DNA of 6,607 nucleotides from an uncultured Eubacteriales bacterium (GCA_902465495.1 CABQND010000069.1:1-6607); one strand, 5' to 3'; shown: positions 1 to 6,494, numbered from the stretch's first letter. Notes: generated by a model not told the origin, from the letters alone. Program-made: numbers and translations.

Positions 1-11
1 TTGCCATAAAA

Positions 12-53
12 ATATGCACCTCCAAAAGTCTGTCCAACTTTTGGGGTGCATAT
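12..53 (-). terminator. Intrinsic terminator closing the ABC transporter/TrpR-like operon
   Basis: Arms at 37-53 and 12-29 pair over 17 bp with one bulged base (position 21) and a 7-nt loop (30-36). Read on the minus strand the hairpin is followed at once by a short T-rich stretch (about positions 11-7). It lies 17 bp beyond the stop codon of the TrpR-like gene, where an operon end is expected. The stem sequence also resembles the terminal inverted repeats of some IS3-family elements (see findings), so it may be a mobile-element relic serving as a terminator. Confidence 0.75.
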
Positions 54-70
54 CATTTCGCCGCCTCTTT

Positions 71-328
71 TCAATCTTTTGGTAAAAAACGGGAATACGC
101 CCCGCTTCCGTGACGCACAGCGCGGGATACGCGCGAAAGAGTAGCCGAAGAAATATCCGTCTGCGCAATGATTTCCGCGTATGTCTTTCCTTCGATCAGA
201 AGTTTCGCCGCCGCCGCACGCTGCGCCATCTGTTCTACTTCCTGATACGTGCAAAGATCGGCAAGAAGAGCCGCCAGATCTTCCTCTGTCCTGCAATTGA
301 GCAACGTTTCATACAGGACTTTTGTCAT
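71..328 (-). CDS. TrpR-like (YerC/YecD family) helix-turn-helix protein
   Basis: An 85-residue protein of the Trp-repressor superfamily, all helical and expected to be a cytoplasmic DNA-binding dimer. The YerC-like pattern is clear: a helical N-terminal half with an LCTYQEVEQMAQR segment (residues 25-37), then a helix-turn-helix at about 49-71 (KTYAEI, TDISSATLSRV) and the family's HGSGAY ending. I chose the ATG at 328 because AAAGGA (343-338) sits 9 nt upstream of it; an ATG at 346 would add six residues that contain this ribosome binding site in their codons and has a poorer site of its own. It is the last gene of the transporter operon, 30 bp after the ATPase stop. YerC relatives have a TrpR fold but their ligand, if any, is not established; control of this operon is my inference. 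The family call is firm, the target is not. Confidence 0.88.
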   Translation of the reverse strand: MTKVLYETLLNCRTEEDLAALLADLCTYQEVEQMAQRAAAAKLLIEGKTYAEIIAQTDISSATLSRVSRAVRHGSGAYSRFLPKD

Positions 329-358
329 TTCCAAAGATCCTTTCATCGCATTGTCCCA

Positions 359-1231
359 TCAAACCTGTTCCAAAGATTTACGCAAAAATGCCGCTGTCTT
401 TTCGCTCTTCGGATGCTCGAAAACTTCCTCGGGCGTACCCTGCTCTTCGATCACGCCGTCCGCTATGAAAATCACGTGATCCGCAACGCTTTTGGCAAAT
501 TCCATTTCGTGCGTGACAACGATCATTGTGCTGTCCGAAGACTTCAAGCCTTTGATAACTTTCAGGACTTCTCCCGTCAGTTCAGGATCCAGTGCGCTGG
601 TGGGCTCGTCAAAGCACAATATGTCCGGATCCAACGCCAAAGCGCGAGCGATCGCAACGCGCTGCTGCTGCCCGCCCGAAAGCTCATAGGGATAGGAATT
701 CCGCTTTTCCGAAAGTCCCACGCGCGCCAAAAGTTCTTCCGCTCGACTTTCAATGCGCTTTTTCAGTCCATCCTGCAACTCGGAAAGAATATGCTTCTGC
801 TCGGCTTTTCGCGCCTTACGCTCTTCCTTGGAAAGAGAAGCAAGCTCTGCGCGAAATTGCTTTTTCTTTGTTCTGATATCCTGTTTTGCCAACAGCGTTT
901 GTGCCAAAGTGATGTTTTTAAAGACCGTATATTGCGGAAAAAGATTGAACTGCTGAAATACCAGACCAAAGTGCAAACGCTTTTCGCGGATCTGCGATTC
1001 GGTATTCTGCTTCTTTTCAGATGCATCGAACAGCGTTTCTCCGTTCAGCGTCAGCGTCCCTTCGTCGGGAATCTCCAAAAAATTCAGACAGCGCAAAAGC
1101 GTCGTCTTTCCGCCGCCCGAAGAGCCGATGATCGCGAGGACTTCACCCTTTTCCAGCGAAAACGAGATACCTTTCAAGACCTCGTTTTCGCCAAATTTTT
1201 TATGATAATTGTTGACTTCGAGAAATGCCAT
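359..1231 (-). CDS. Polar amino acid ABC transporter ATP-binding protein with helical-domain insertion
   Basis: Cytoplasmic ATPase subunit (GlnQ/HisP/ArtP type) that hydrolyses ATP to drive import. In this 290-residue protein I see Walker A GSSGGGKT (36-43), the Q-loop VFQQFNLFP (91-99), signature LSGGQQQR (184-191), Walker B DILCFDEP (203-210, catalytic E209), D-loop SALD (212-215) and H-loop H241. All catalytic motifs are intact. It is 40-50 residues longer than the usual ~240-250; the excess is a Lys/Arg/Glu-rich stretch at about 118-160 between the Q-loop and the signature, within the helical subdomain. I chose the ATG at 1231, not one at 1321, because the sequence from MAFLEV matches the family start and the longer version would overlap the permease by 30 codons. 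The start lies one base after the permease TGA, so translational coupling is likely. Confidence 0.95.
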   Translation of the reverse strand: MAFLEVNNYHKKFGENEVLKGISFSLEKGEVLAIIGSSGGGKTTLLRCLNFLEIPDEGTLTLNGETLFDASEKKQNTESQIREKRLHFGLVFQQFNLFPQYTVFKNITLAQTLLAKQDIRTKKKQFRAELASLSKEERKARKAEQKHILSELQDGLKKRIESRAEELLARVGLSEKRNSYPYELSGGQQQRVAIARALALDPDILCFDEPTSALDPELTGEVLKVIKGLKSSDSTMIVVTHEMEFAKSVADHVIFIADGVIEEQGTPEEVFEHPKSEKTAAFLRKSLEQV

Positions 1232-1232
1232 G

Positions 1233-1883
1233 TCACACCCGGAAATAGTTGAGTTTTTTCTCCGCGCGCCCGAACGCGATTGTAAGTATGCCGATAAATG
1301 CGAGATAAAAAAGCCCTGCATACAAAATTGGAATAATGATGTTCACCGCATATGTAGCCGTGACCGTCGTCGCAACACGGATAATCTCCACCACGGAGAT
1401 CGTGTTCGCGAGCGACGTGTCTTTTACAAGCGTCATGACCTCGTTGCTCATCGGCGCAAGGACGCGCTTGATCACTTGCAACAGCACGACCTTAAAAAAG
1501 ATCTGCGAACGCGTCATGCCCAATACCTGCCCCGCCTCGTACTGACCTTTGGAAATACTCTCGATCCCGCCGCGGTATATCTCCGAAAAATAGCAAGCAT
1601 AGTTAATAACAAACGCAATCAGCGCCGCCAGAAAGCGATTGCTGAACGCGGGCAGCCCGATCAAACCCGGTCCATAGAAAATGATGAGAAGCTGTAACAT
1701 AAGCGGCGTACCGCGGACCACCCACACGATCACACGGAACAGCGCTTTCAGCGGGAAAAACTTGGACATCGTGCAGAATGCGACAACAAGCCCGAGAGGC
1801 AATGCAAATATCAATGTAAGAGCGAACAACTCGAGCGTCGTCAAAAAACCGATCGCCAGTTCGCCGATGATATCAAAAAACAT
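1233..1883 (-). CDS. Polar amino acid ABC transporter permease (HisMQ/GlnP type)
   Basis: Integral membrane subunit of the importer, 216 residues, the usual size. It has about five hydrophobic segments (roughly 11-37, 50-75, 84-104, 130-150, 182-204). Family landmarks are the VRGTPLMLQL motif (56-65), the cytoplasmic EAA loop EAGQVLGMTRSQIFFKVVLLQ-like region (116-136), which docks on the ATPase, and KDTSLAN (154-160). I chose the ATG at 1883 because GGAG lies 7 nt upstream and MFFDIIGELAIGF is a normal start for the first helix; the longer frame back to 1925 would overlap the solute-binding gene and add a basic, family-unlike leader. The gap after the solute-binding gene stop is 13 bp. With only one permease gene visible, a homodimeric channel is inferred. 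Confidence 0.94.
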   Translation of the reverse strand: MFFDIIGELAIGFLTTLELFALTLIFALPLGLVVAFCTMSKFFPLKALFRVIVWVVRGTPLMLQLLIIFYGPGLIGLPAFSNRFLAALIAFVINYACYFSEIYRGGIESISKGQYEAGQVLGMTRSQIFFKVVLLQVIKRVLAPMSNEVMTLVKDTSLANTISVVEIIRVATTVTATYAVNIIIPILYAGLFYLAFIGILTIAFGRAEKKLNYFRV

Positions 1884-1896
1884 CCGGAATCTCCGT

Positions 1897-2769
1897 TTAC
1901 GCTTCGTAATACGCCATAGGCGCAAAAATAGTGTAGCCTACGATCATTTTCCCTGCATCTTTCAATGCCTGATAATCCCCGTCCGTCGGATAGGAATAAT
2001 TTTCGTCGTACGTGCCGAAATCGTCACTGATCGCAACGTCCTGTAAACCGTATTTTTCCGCGATTGTACCGAAAGTGCCATCCGCAACCAATCCTGCAAG
2101 AATGTTGTTAAACGCCGCGGGAAGATTGCTCCCCTCACGGAAACCGATCGCATAATATTCTTCTTCCACGTTTTCGATCTCCACGACCGCAAGCGAATCA
2201 TGATATGCACCCGTCTCTGCCGTTACATAATATCCCGCCATGACCGCATCGATCACACCGATCTCACTCGTACCCGAAGAAATTTCCGTAAATACATCGA
2301 GTTGCTTTTTCGCACCCGTCGGATCCTTGCCGAATACTTCCTGAATGGTAGTATATCCTGCAGATCCCTCTTCGGCAACAAATTTGGTCGCCGTCTTCAT
2401 TCCGTCCAGCGTCGCGTACTTCTCCGCATTGGCTTTGGATACGATCGCCACCTGCTTGTTCACCATGTACATTGCCGAAAAATCCAGTCCTCCGATCTGC
2501 TGGTTGCGGTCTTCATCAAAATATCCGTTATCGCGCTCTTCCGTATATGTAAAACCGTTCCAAGCCATATCTATGCTGCGGTTATCCAGTTCCGCTTCCT
2601 TATTATTCCAGTCGATTTCCACGCATTCCAGTTTCACACCGATCTTATCCGCAACAGCCTGCGCAAGTTCGATGTCAAACCCGATCAGCTTTTTACTGCA
2701 CCCCGAAAACATCGCGATACCCGTCACGAGCATCGCCACCGTGCAGATCAATGCCAAAATTTTTTTCAT
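1897..2769 (-). CDS. Amino acid-binding lipoprotein (SBP family 3), apparently circularly permuted
   Basis: Extracytoplasmic ligand-capture subunit of the importer, 290 residues. It has a lipoprotein signal peptide: MKK, hydrophobic core 4-20, FSGC with lipid-modified C24. Three residues later, at L28, the protein enters LIGFDIELAQAVADKI, whose GFDIEL fits the family 3 signature (GFDIELxxxVAxxI, 30-43); normally some 30 residues including strand beta-1 come first. That missing piece is at the C terminus: ALKDAGKMIVGYTIFAPMAY (268-287) is a typical family start. Between them are likely ligand residues R79 (TYTEER), the GSAGYT loop (135-140) and D174 (IDAVMAG), then the terminal helix ending AEKYGL (237-242) and an acidic/Tyr linker (about 244-266). 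AAGGAG lies 7 nt upstream of the ATG. There is also a short extra stretch after R79 (about 80-92). Family call is certain; the ligand is unknown; the permutation is inferred from motif order. Confidence 0.93.
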   Translation of the reverse strand: MKKILALICTVAMLVTGIAMFSGCSKKLIGFDIELAQAVADKIGVKLECVEIDWNNKEAELDNRSIDMAWNGFTYTEERDNGYFDEDRNQQIGGLDFSAMYMVNKQVAIVSKANAEKYATLDGMKTATKFVAEEGSAGYTTIQEVFGKDPTGAKKQLDVFTEISSGTSEIGVIDAVMAGYYVTAETGAYHDSLAVVEIENVEEEYYAIGFREGSNLPAAFNNILAGLVADGTFGTIAEKYGLQDVAISDDFGTYDENYSYPTDGDYQALKDAGKMIVGYTIFAPMAYYEA

Positions 2770-2839
2770 TTTTCTTCTCCTTTTTGCCGCCCTTCGCGAC
2801 CGTTTGCTTTTCCCGCGTCTCGCGCGGCTTACTTTTCTT

Positions 2840-2868
2840 ATTTTACTTTATTGCGCTAAATTAGTAAA
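2840..2868 (-). promoter_or_regulatory. Probable sigma-A promoter of the ABC transporter operon
   Basis: On the minus strand TTTACT (2868-2863) and TAAAAT (2845-2840) are separated by exactly 17 bp, giving 4/6 and 5/6 matches to the consensus hexamers. Predicted initiation near 2833 leaves a leader of about 65 nt, within which CCGCG/CGCGG (2827-2823, 2817-2813) could form a 5-bp hairpin before the AAGGAG site. The promoter overlaps a 9-bp palindrome (CTAAATTAG, 2856-2864) and an inverted repeat TTTACT/AGTAAA (2842-2847, 2863-2868), possible operator elements. The surrounding region is very AT-rich, so a chance match is possible. Confidence 0.5.
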
Positions 2869-2928
2869 GCGTTTTTCTGCAAATTTTTTATAATTTTTCA
2901 AATTCTTTTAATAAATTCAAAAAATAAA

Positions 2929-2949
2929 GCCCTGTGCAGAACACAGGGC
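2929..2949 (-). terminator. Intrinsic terminator after the CvpA-family gene
   Basis: A perfect 8-bp GC-rich stem (2949-2942 pairs with 2936-2929; GCCCTGTG/CACAGGGC) with a 5-nt loop is followed on the minus strand by TTTATTTTTT (2928-2919). It starts 16 bp past the stop of the CvpA-family gene and precedes the transporter promoter, so it separates the two transcription units. The other flank is T-rich in the same direction (A-rich on plus), so no bidirectional function is implied. Confidence 0.92.
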
Positions 2950-2965
2950 AAAAATAAACTATTCT

Positions 2966-3562
2966 CTATTGAAGAAGGTTACGAATCCAGCTTCCGACAG
3001 GGAAATGCGCATTCGCATATTCGCCAAAAGGATTTGCTCCGAATATATACTTAAATACATACGTTTCCGAACAAATATCATGTGCACTTTGCACCGGAGC
3101 AAAACATGTAAAGGTTTCGACAATCACACCGATCGCCATTAGAACGGCAACAGAAATAATCACGCCGTAAAGGCCGCCAAGTATTCCGTCAACCACTTTA
3201 AAAAAGGAATAATTGCGGAGCTTTTTAAGAATATGCTTTACAATCGCCATCAAAATGATAATGACGATCGCCAAAACGATCCAAATTAAAATATCTGTTA
3301 CAAGGCTGGCCAATCCCGCCGCATCAAGCTTGGCAATTGTAGCGTTTCCGATCAGGGAAGTAAACAAATTCTCCAACTTGCCGACTAAAGAAGTATTTTC
3401 CGAAAGCGCCCGATGGACAGTCGGCACGACCGCCAACCCGATCACAACGATCAATGCAACATCGATCAACCACCACGCTTTATTTAAAAAACCCTTTTTA
3501 TATCCGATAAAAAACATCAGTGCCAAAAACAGCACAAAAAAAACATCGATTGCAATATTCAT
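2966..3562 (-). CDS. CvpA family membrane protein
   Basis: A 198-residue integral membrane protein of the CvpA (colicin V production) family. Evidence is the N-terminal hydrophobic helix followed by a GYKKGFLNKAW segment (20-30), and the family-typical VVDGILGGLYGVIISVAVL region (123-141) opening the last helix. Four membrane segments are visible at about 4-20, 31-47, 88-107 and 128-149, with a polar Cys-containing tail after 150. In Escherichia coli CvpA is linked to colicin V export and envelope stress; the biochemical role is not settled and Firmicute members are uncharacterised, so no specific function is claimed. I chose the ATG at 3562, preceded by AGGA with a 6-nt spacer, over a GTG at 3589 that has no good site. 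It starts 50 bp after the zinc-ribbon gene, probably on the same transcript, and ends at a strong terminator. Confidence 0.82.
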   Translation of the reverse strand: MNIAIDVFFVLFLALMFFIGYKKGFLNKAWWLIDVALIVVIGLAVVPTVHRALSENTSLVGKLENLFTSLIGNATIAKLDAAGLASLVTDILIWIVLAIVIIILMAIVKHILKKLRNYSFFKVVDGILGGLYGVIISVAVLMAIGVIVETFTCFAPVQSAHDICSETYVFKYIFGANPFGEYANAHFPVGSWIRNLLQ

Positions 3563-3612
3563 ATTTTTTCCTAAAAAAGCGGCGCGCACATTTCAGCAAT
3601 GAGCTTTGGGCA

Positions 3613-4641
3613 TCAGCCTTCCAGCCCGCCTTTCAGTTTATCCGATCTTCTGTAAAAGAACAGGAAGAAACAGCGCACAAAATTTGCCGCAGCTCCGATC
3701 AAAAACCATTTCGTCACTGTCGAAAAACCGCTGACCCAACAGAAAATTCCGAATAAGATCGCCGCCAAAATAAAAGAAGTCCACGCAAAGAAACGATGCC
3801 AGCCGCGCATTTTAACACGTCCGAACATGCTGAACAAAAGCGGAAATCCCAATACCAATAGTGCCGCATAAACGACAATGCCGTAACGAACAACATAATA
3901 GCAGAACTTTTCGCTGATATTCGCTATAAACGCCACCCCGGCAAAATCATAACCGCGGATCGTATTATCCAAGAAAGAACCGAATTCCGGTGCGCCCATA
4001 TCGAACAGGTATTTTAACGCATCAATCCCCTTAAATCCTCCGTCGATCCATTGCATGAAAAACATGCCGATACTCGCCGCAAGCGCAAGGATACAAACAA
4101 TCGAAATAAAGATTCGATTGCCGCTCCGGGCATAAGCCATGCCTTTCGAGCTCTTCGGATAAGAATTCGCCTGCTGTGTGGGATATGTCGACTGCTGCGC
4201 CGGATAGGCCGACTGCTGCCCAGAGTAAGGCTGAGCGTAAATGACCGTCGTCGGCTGCCCGGGCTGTTGCGGCTGCACTACCGCCTGTTGCATCGCATCG
4301 CGTTGCGCCTGAATGCGCGTCACTTCACTGCTGAGCGCGCGAAGCTCACCTTTCAGCTGAGCCACCTCGGAAAGTAGTTCAAACCTCTCTTTTTCGGTCG
4401 CAGCGCCTTTATTGTCAGTCGGCAAACCCTCCTGCGCAGAAACAGAAGGAACCGCCGCAGGAACAGATACCGATTGCCCGGCAACAGGTTGCTGCATCGC
4501 GATCTCTTTCTTATAGTTGTTCAGATTATCTTTCATTTGGCGCAGCACGGCGTCCATATCTTCTTCAAAAAGATATCCGCATTTCGGGCAACGCACCTTT
4601 TCATCATCGGTCTGATAACCGCAATTTTTGCAGATTTTCAC
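3613..4641 (-). CDS. Zinc-ribbon, coiled-coil, four-helix membrane protein of unknown function
   Basis: A 342-residue protein I do not recognise beyond its parts. Order: a CxxC-10-CxxC zinc ribbon at the N terminus (C4, C7, C18, C21); a short helix; a Pro/Val/Ser-rich linker (about 50-80); a charged heptad-patterned helix likely to be a coiled coil (84-119); a Gln/Pro/Tyr-rich low-complexity stretch (122-162) with imperfect seven-residue repeats of QQSxYPx type (142-162); then four membrane segments at about 176-197, 248-272, 283-306 and 311-330, ending in a basic tail. The zinc ribbon is presumably cytoplasmic. I chose the GTG at 4641: GGTGATC, pairing with the extended anti-SD, lies 3 nt before it, and the promoter at 4728-4700 rules out the upstream ATG at 4758. 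A GTG at 4650 is the alternative. Probably co-transcribed with the CvpA-family gene. A role in sensing or assembly at the membrane would be speculation. Confidence 0.85.
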   Translation of the reverse strand: MKICKNCGYQTDDEKVRCPKCGYLFEEDMDAVLRQMKDNLNNYKKEIAMQQPVAGQSVSVPAAVPSVSAQEGLPTDNKGAATEKERFELLSEVAQLKGELRALSSEVTRIQAQRDAMQQAVVQPQQPGQPTTVIYAQPYSGQQSAYPAQQSTYPTQQANSYPKSSKGMAYARSGNRIFISIVCILALAASIGMFFMQWIDGGFKGIDALKYLFDMGAPEFGSFLDNTIRGYDFAGVAFIANISEKFCYYVVRYGIVVYAALLVLGFPLLFSMFGRVKMRGWHRFFAWTSFILAAILFGIFCWVSGFSTVTKWFLIGAAANFVRCFFLFFYRRSDKLKGGLEG

Positions 4642-4699
4642 GTTGATCACCCTATATTCCCGAATTTCCGGAACTCCCCCGGATCTCATCTTCGTATCT

Positions 4700-4728
4700 A
4701 TTATAACCGCAAAACATGAAATTGTCAA
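4700..4728 (-). promoter_or_regulatory. Consensus sigma-A promoter of the zinc-ribbon gene
   Basis: On the minus strand TTGACA (4728-4723), a 17-bp spacer and TATAAT (4705-4700) match the sigma-A consensus exactly at both hexamers. Initiation is expected near 4693-4691, giving a leader of about 50 nt before the GTG at 4641. It lies between the glnS stop and the zinc-ribbon gene, 51 bp beyond glnS, and so marks a new transcription unit. It also decides the start of the downstream gene. Confidence 0.93.
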
Positions 4729-4756
4729 TCGCCTTTCGCACAACTGCACGCTCGCC

Positions 4757-4786
4757 AAAAAAAATCATACAGGCAATTTTTACTGT
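4757..4786 (-). terminator. Weak candidate terminator of glnS
   Basis: Minus-strand ACAG (4786-4783) can pair with CTGT (4772-4769), followed four bases later by eight consecutive T residues (4764-4757). The stem is only 4 bp with a 10-nt AT-rich loop and overlaps the last glnS codons, so it is a poor intrinsic terminator. The T8 run just past the gene is the main argument. Read-through into the zinc-ribbon gene or factor-dependent ending is equally possible. Confidence 0.25.
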
Positions 4787-6426
4787 TTTTTATTGAAATT
4801 GTCTTTCAAGGATACAATTTCCGACAAAACAAGTTTTTCCCCTTCCGTACACTTTTTATAATACCCTGTGCGCATCAATTGGAAAGGTGTGCCGTCTGCC
4901 GCAGCCGTAAGATAGGGCTCCGCCTTTGCCGCAAGAATGGTTTCGCTTTGTTCGTTCATTCTCTCCGAAAAATCCTGTCCTGCATAATCGGCATCGCGCA
5001 AAAGGCTTTCATACTGCCGCACCTCTGCATCCACACAAGTATCCGCGTTCACCCAATGAATGACGCCCTTCACCTTGATGCCGCTCGTATCGTTTCCGCT
5101 ATGGCTTTCCGGTATATATGTGCATAAAATCTCGCAAACGTTCCCGTCATTATCGGTAACAACGTCGTCGCAGCGGACAATGTACGCATTTTTCAGGCGA
5201 ACATATCCATCCTTTTTCAAACGGAAATATTTCGGCGGCGGGTTCAATGAAAAGTCGGAACTTTCAATGTAAAGGTGTTTACCGAACTTGACCTTGCGAG
5301 TACCCGCATTTTCATCCGTTTGGTTGATATCAAAATCCAGCTCTTCTTCTCCTTCATAATTGGTAATTGTCAGTTTCAAAGGAGAAAGCACCGTCATTGC
5401 GCGTTCGGCGTGCGCGTTCAAATATTCGCGCACACACGCTTCAAAGTAAGAATACTCGCACTCCGAATTCGCCTTCGCGATGCCGATGCGAGAGCAAAAA
5501 TCTTTGACTGCCTCGGCAGGAATGCCGCGGTTGCGAAGCCCGGACAGAGTCGGCATACGCGGATCGTCCCAGCCGTGGACGAGATTCTCCTCGACAAGTT
5601 TTTTGAGGTAGCGCTTGCTCATCACGGTATTTGTAAGATTCAACCGCGCAAATTCGATCTGGCGGGGCTTGGGAGAAAATCCGAGCGAAATCCCCACCCA
5701 GTCATACAGCGGGCGATGATCTTCAAACTCCAACGTACAGAGCGAATGCGTGACCCCCTGCAAATAATCGCAGATGGGGTGCGCGTAATCGTACATCGGA
5801 TAGATACACCATTTGTCACCCGTGCGGTGGTGCGTCGCATGCAGAATTCGGTAGATGACGGGGTCGCGCATGTTCACGTTGGGCGACGCCATGTCGATCT
5901 TCGCACGCAGGCATTTTTCGCCGTCTTTATATTTTCCCGCCCGCATCTCCTCGAACAGCTTGCGGTTTTCGGCAGGCGTGCGGTTCCGATACGGACTCTC
6001 AATACCCGGCTCGGTCAGCGTGCCGCGCGTATTTTTGATCTCCTCCGCCGAAAGATCGCAAACGAATGCCTTGCCCTCGTCGATGAGACGAAGCGCATAT
6101 TCATAAATGGTATCAAAAAAGTCGGATGCATAACATTCGCGCGCCCATTCATACCCCAACCAATGAATATCATTGCGAATTGCATCCACAAACTCTGTCT
6201 TTTCCTTCGAAGGGTTGGTGTCGTCAAAAAAGAGGTTGCACTTTCCGCCGTATTTAAGCGCTGTACCAAAATTGACAAACATGCTCTTGGCATGCCCGAC
6301 ATGCAGGTATCCGTTCGGCTCAGGCGGAAAACGAGTCTGAATGGCCGTCACTTTGCCGTTTTCCAAATCTTCGTTAATAATTTGTTCGATGAAATTTGCC
6401 GCTTCGGGCAAGTTCTTCACATCCAT
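4780..6426 (-). CDS. glnS: Glutaminyl-tRNA synthetase
   Basis: Cytoplasmic class I synthetase that charges tRNA-Gln with glutamine using ATP (EC 6.1.1.18). The 548 residues are close to the bacterial GlnRS length. The Rossmann catalytic core shows PPEPNGYLHVGHAKS (34-48) with the class I HVGH, FDDTNP (67-72), RGTLTEPG (134-141), and the KMSKS-equivalent VMSKR (268-272), followed by GWDDPRMPTLSGLRNRG (285-301). The C-terminal beta-barrel anticodon-binding half carries VRLKNAYIVRCD (409-420) and KVKGVIHWV (451-459). The FPPEPNGYLHVGH and VMSKR forms are GlnRS-type rather than the GluRS type. The ATG at 6426 has AGGAG 7 nt upstream. Its presence suggests at least partly direct Gln-tRNA formation rather than sole reliance on GatCAB transamidation. 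No frameshift or missing motif is seen. No clear promoter precedes it within the window, so it may be the later gene of an operon. Confidence 0.98.
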   Translation of the reverse strand: MDVKNLPEAANFIEQIINEDLENGKVTAIQTRFPPEPNGYLHVGHAKSMFVNFGTALKYGGKCNLFFDDTNPSKEKTEFVDAIRNDIHWLGYEWARECYASDFFDTIYEYALRLIDEGKAFVCDLSAEEIKNTRGTLTEPGIESPYRNRTPAENRKLFEEMRAGKYKDGEKCLRAKIDMASPNVNMRDPVIYRILHATHHRTGDKWCIYPMYDYAHPICDYLQGVTHSLCTLEFEDHRPLYDWVGISLGFSPKPRQIEFARLNLTNTVMSKRYLKKLVEENLVHGWDDPRMPTLSGLRNRGIPAEAVKDFCSRIGIAKANSECEYSYFEACVREYLNAHAERAMTVLSPLKLTITNYEGEEELDFDINQTDENAGTRKVKFGKHLYIESSDFSLNPPPKYFRLKKDGYVRLKNAYIVRCDDVVTDNDGNVCEILCTYIPESHSGNDTSGIKVKGVIHWVNADTCVDAEVRQYESLLRDADYAGQDFSERMNEQSETILAAKAEPYLTAAADGTPFQLMRTGYYKKCTEGEKLVLSEIVSLKDNFNKKQ

Positions 6427-6494
6427 ATGTTAGCTCCTGTAAAGAAGGAATTGATTTTGTTTTCTCACGTTCAACAAGGGACAATGCCCTGATA

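Noticed and set aside
110..1252. Long plus-strand open frame (380 codons) opposite the ATPase and TrpR-like genes
   Set aside because: It is antisense to two clear family genes, has Arg/Phe/Cys/Leu-rich composition unlike a folded protein, and no family motif.
1884..1925. N-terminal extension of the permease back to an ATG at 1925
   Set aside because: It would overlap the end of the solute-binding gene and add a basic leader; the ATG at 1883 has a good GGAG site and a family-like start.
2200..2859. Plus-strand open frame (219 codons) opposite the solute-binding protein gene
   Set aside because: Antisense shadow with a strongly basic, low-information composition, running into the transporter promoter region.
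2770..2965. Small RNA or small gene between the transporter operon and the CvpA-family gene
   Set aside because: The stretch is explained by a terminator, a promoter and a leader; no open frame with a ribosome binding site or tRNA-like fold was seen.
4642..4758. N-terminal extension of the zinc-ribbon gene to an ATG at 4758
   Set aside because: The extension spans the perfect sigma-A promoter, so an mRNA from that promoter could not encode it.
5275..6492. Long plus-strand open frame (405 codons) opposite glnS
   Set aside because: It mirrors the codon pattern of the glnS gene, is Arg/His/Phe-rich and shows no recognisable domain or ribosome binding site context.
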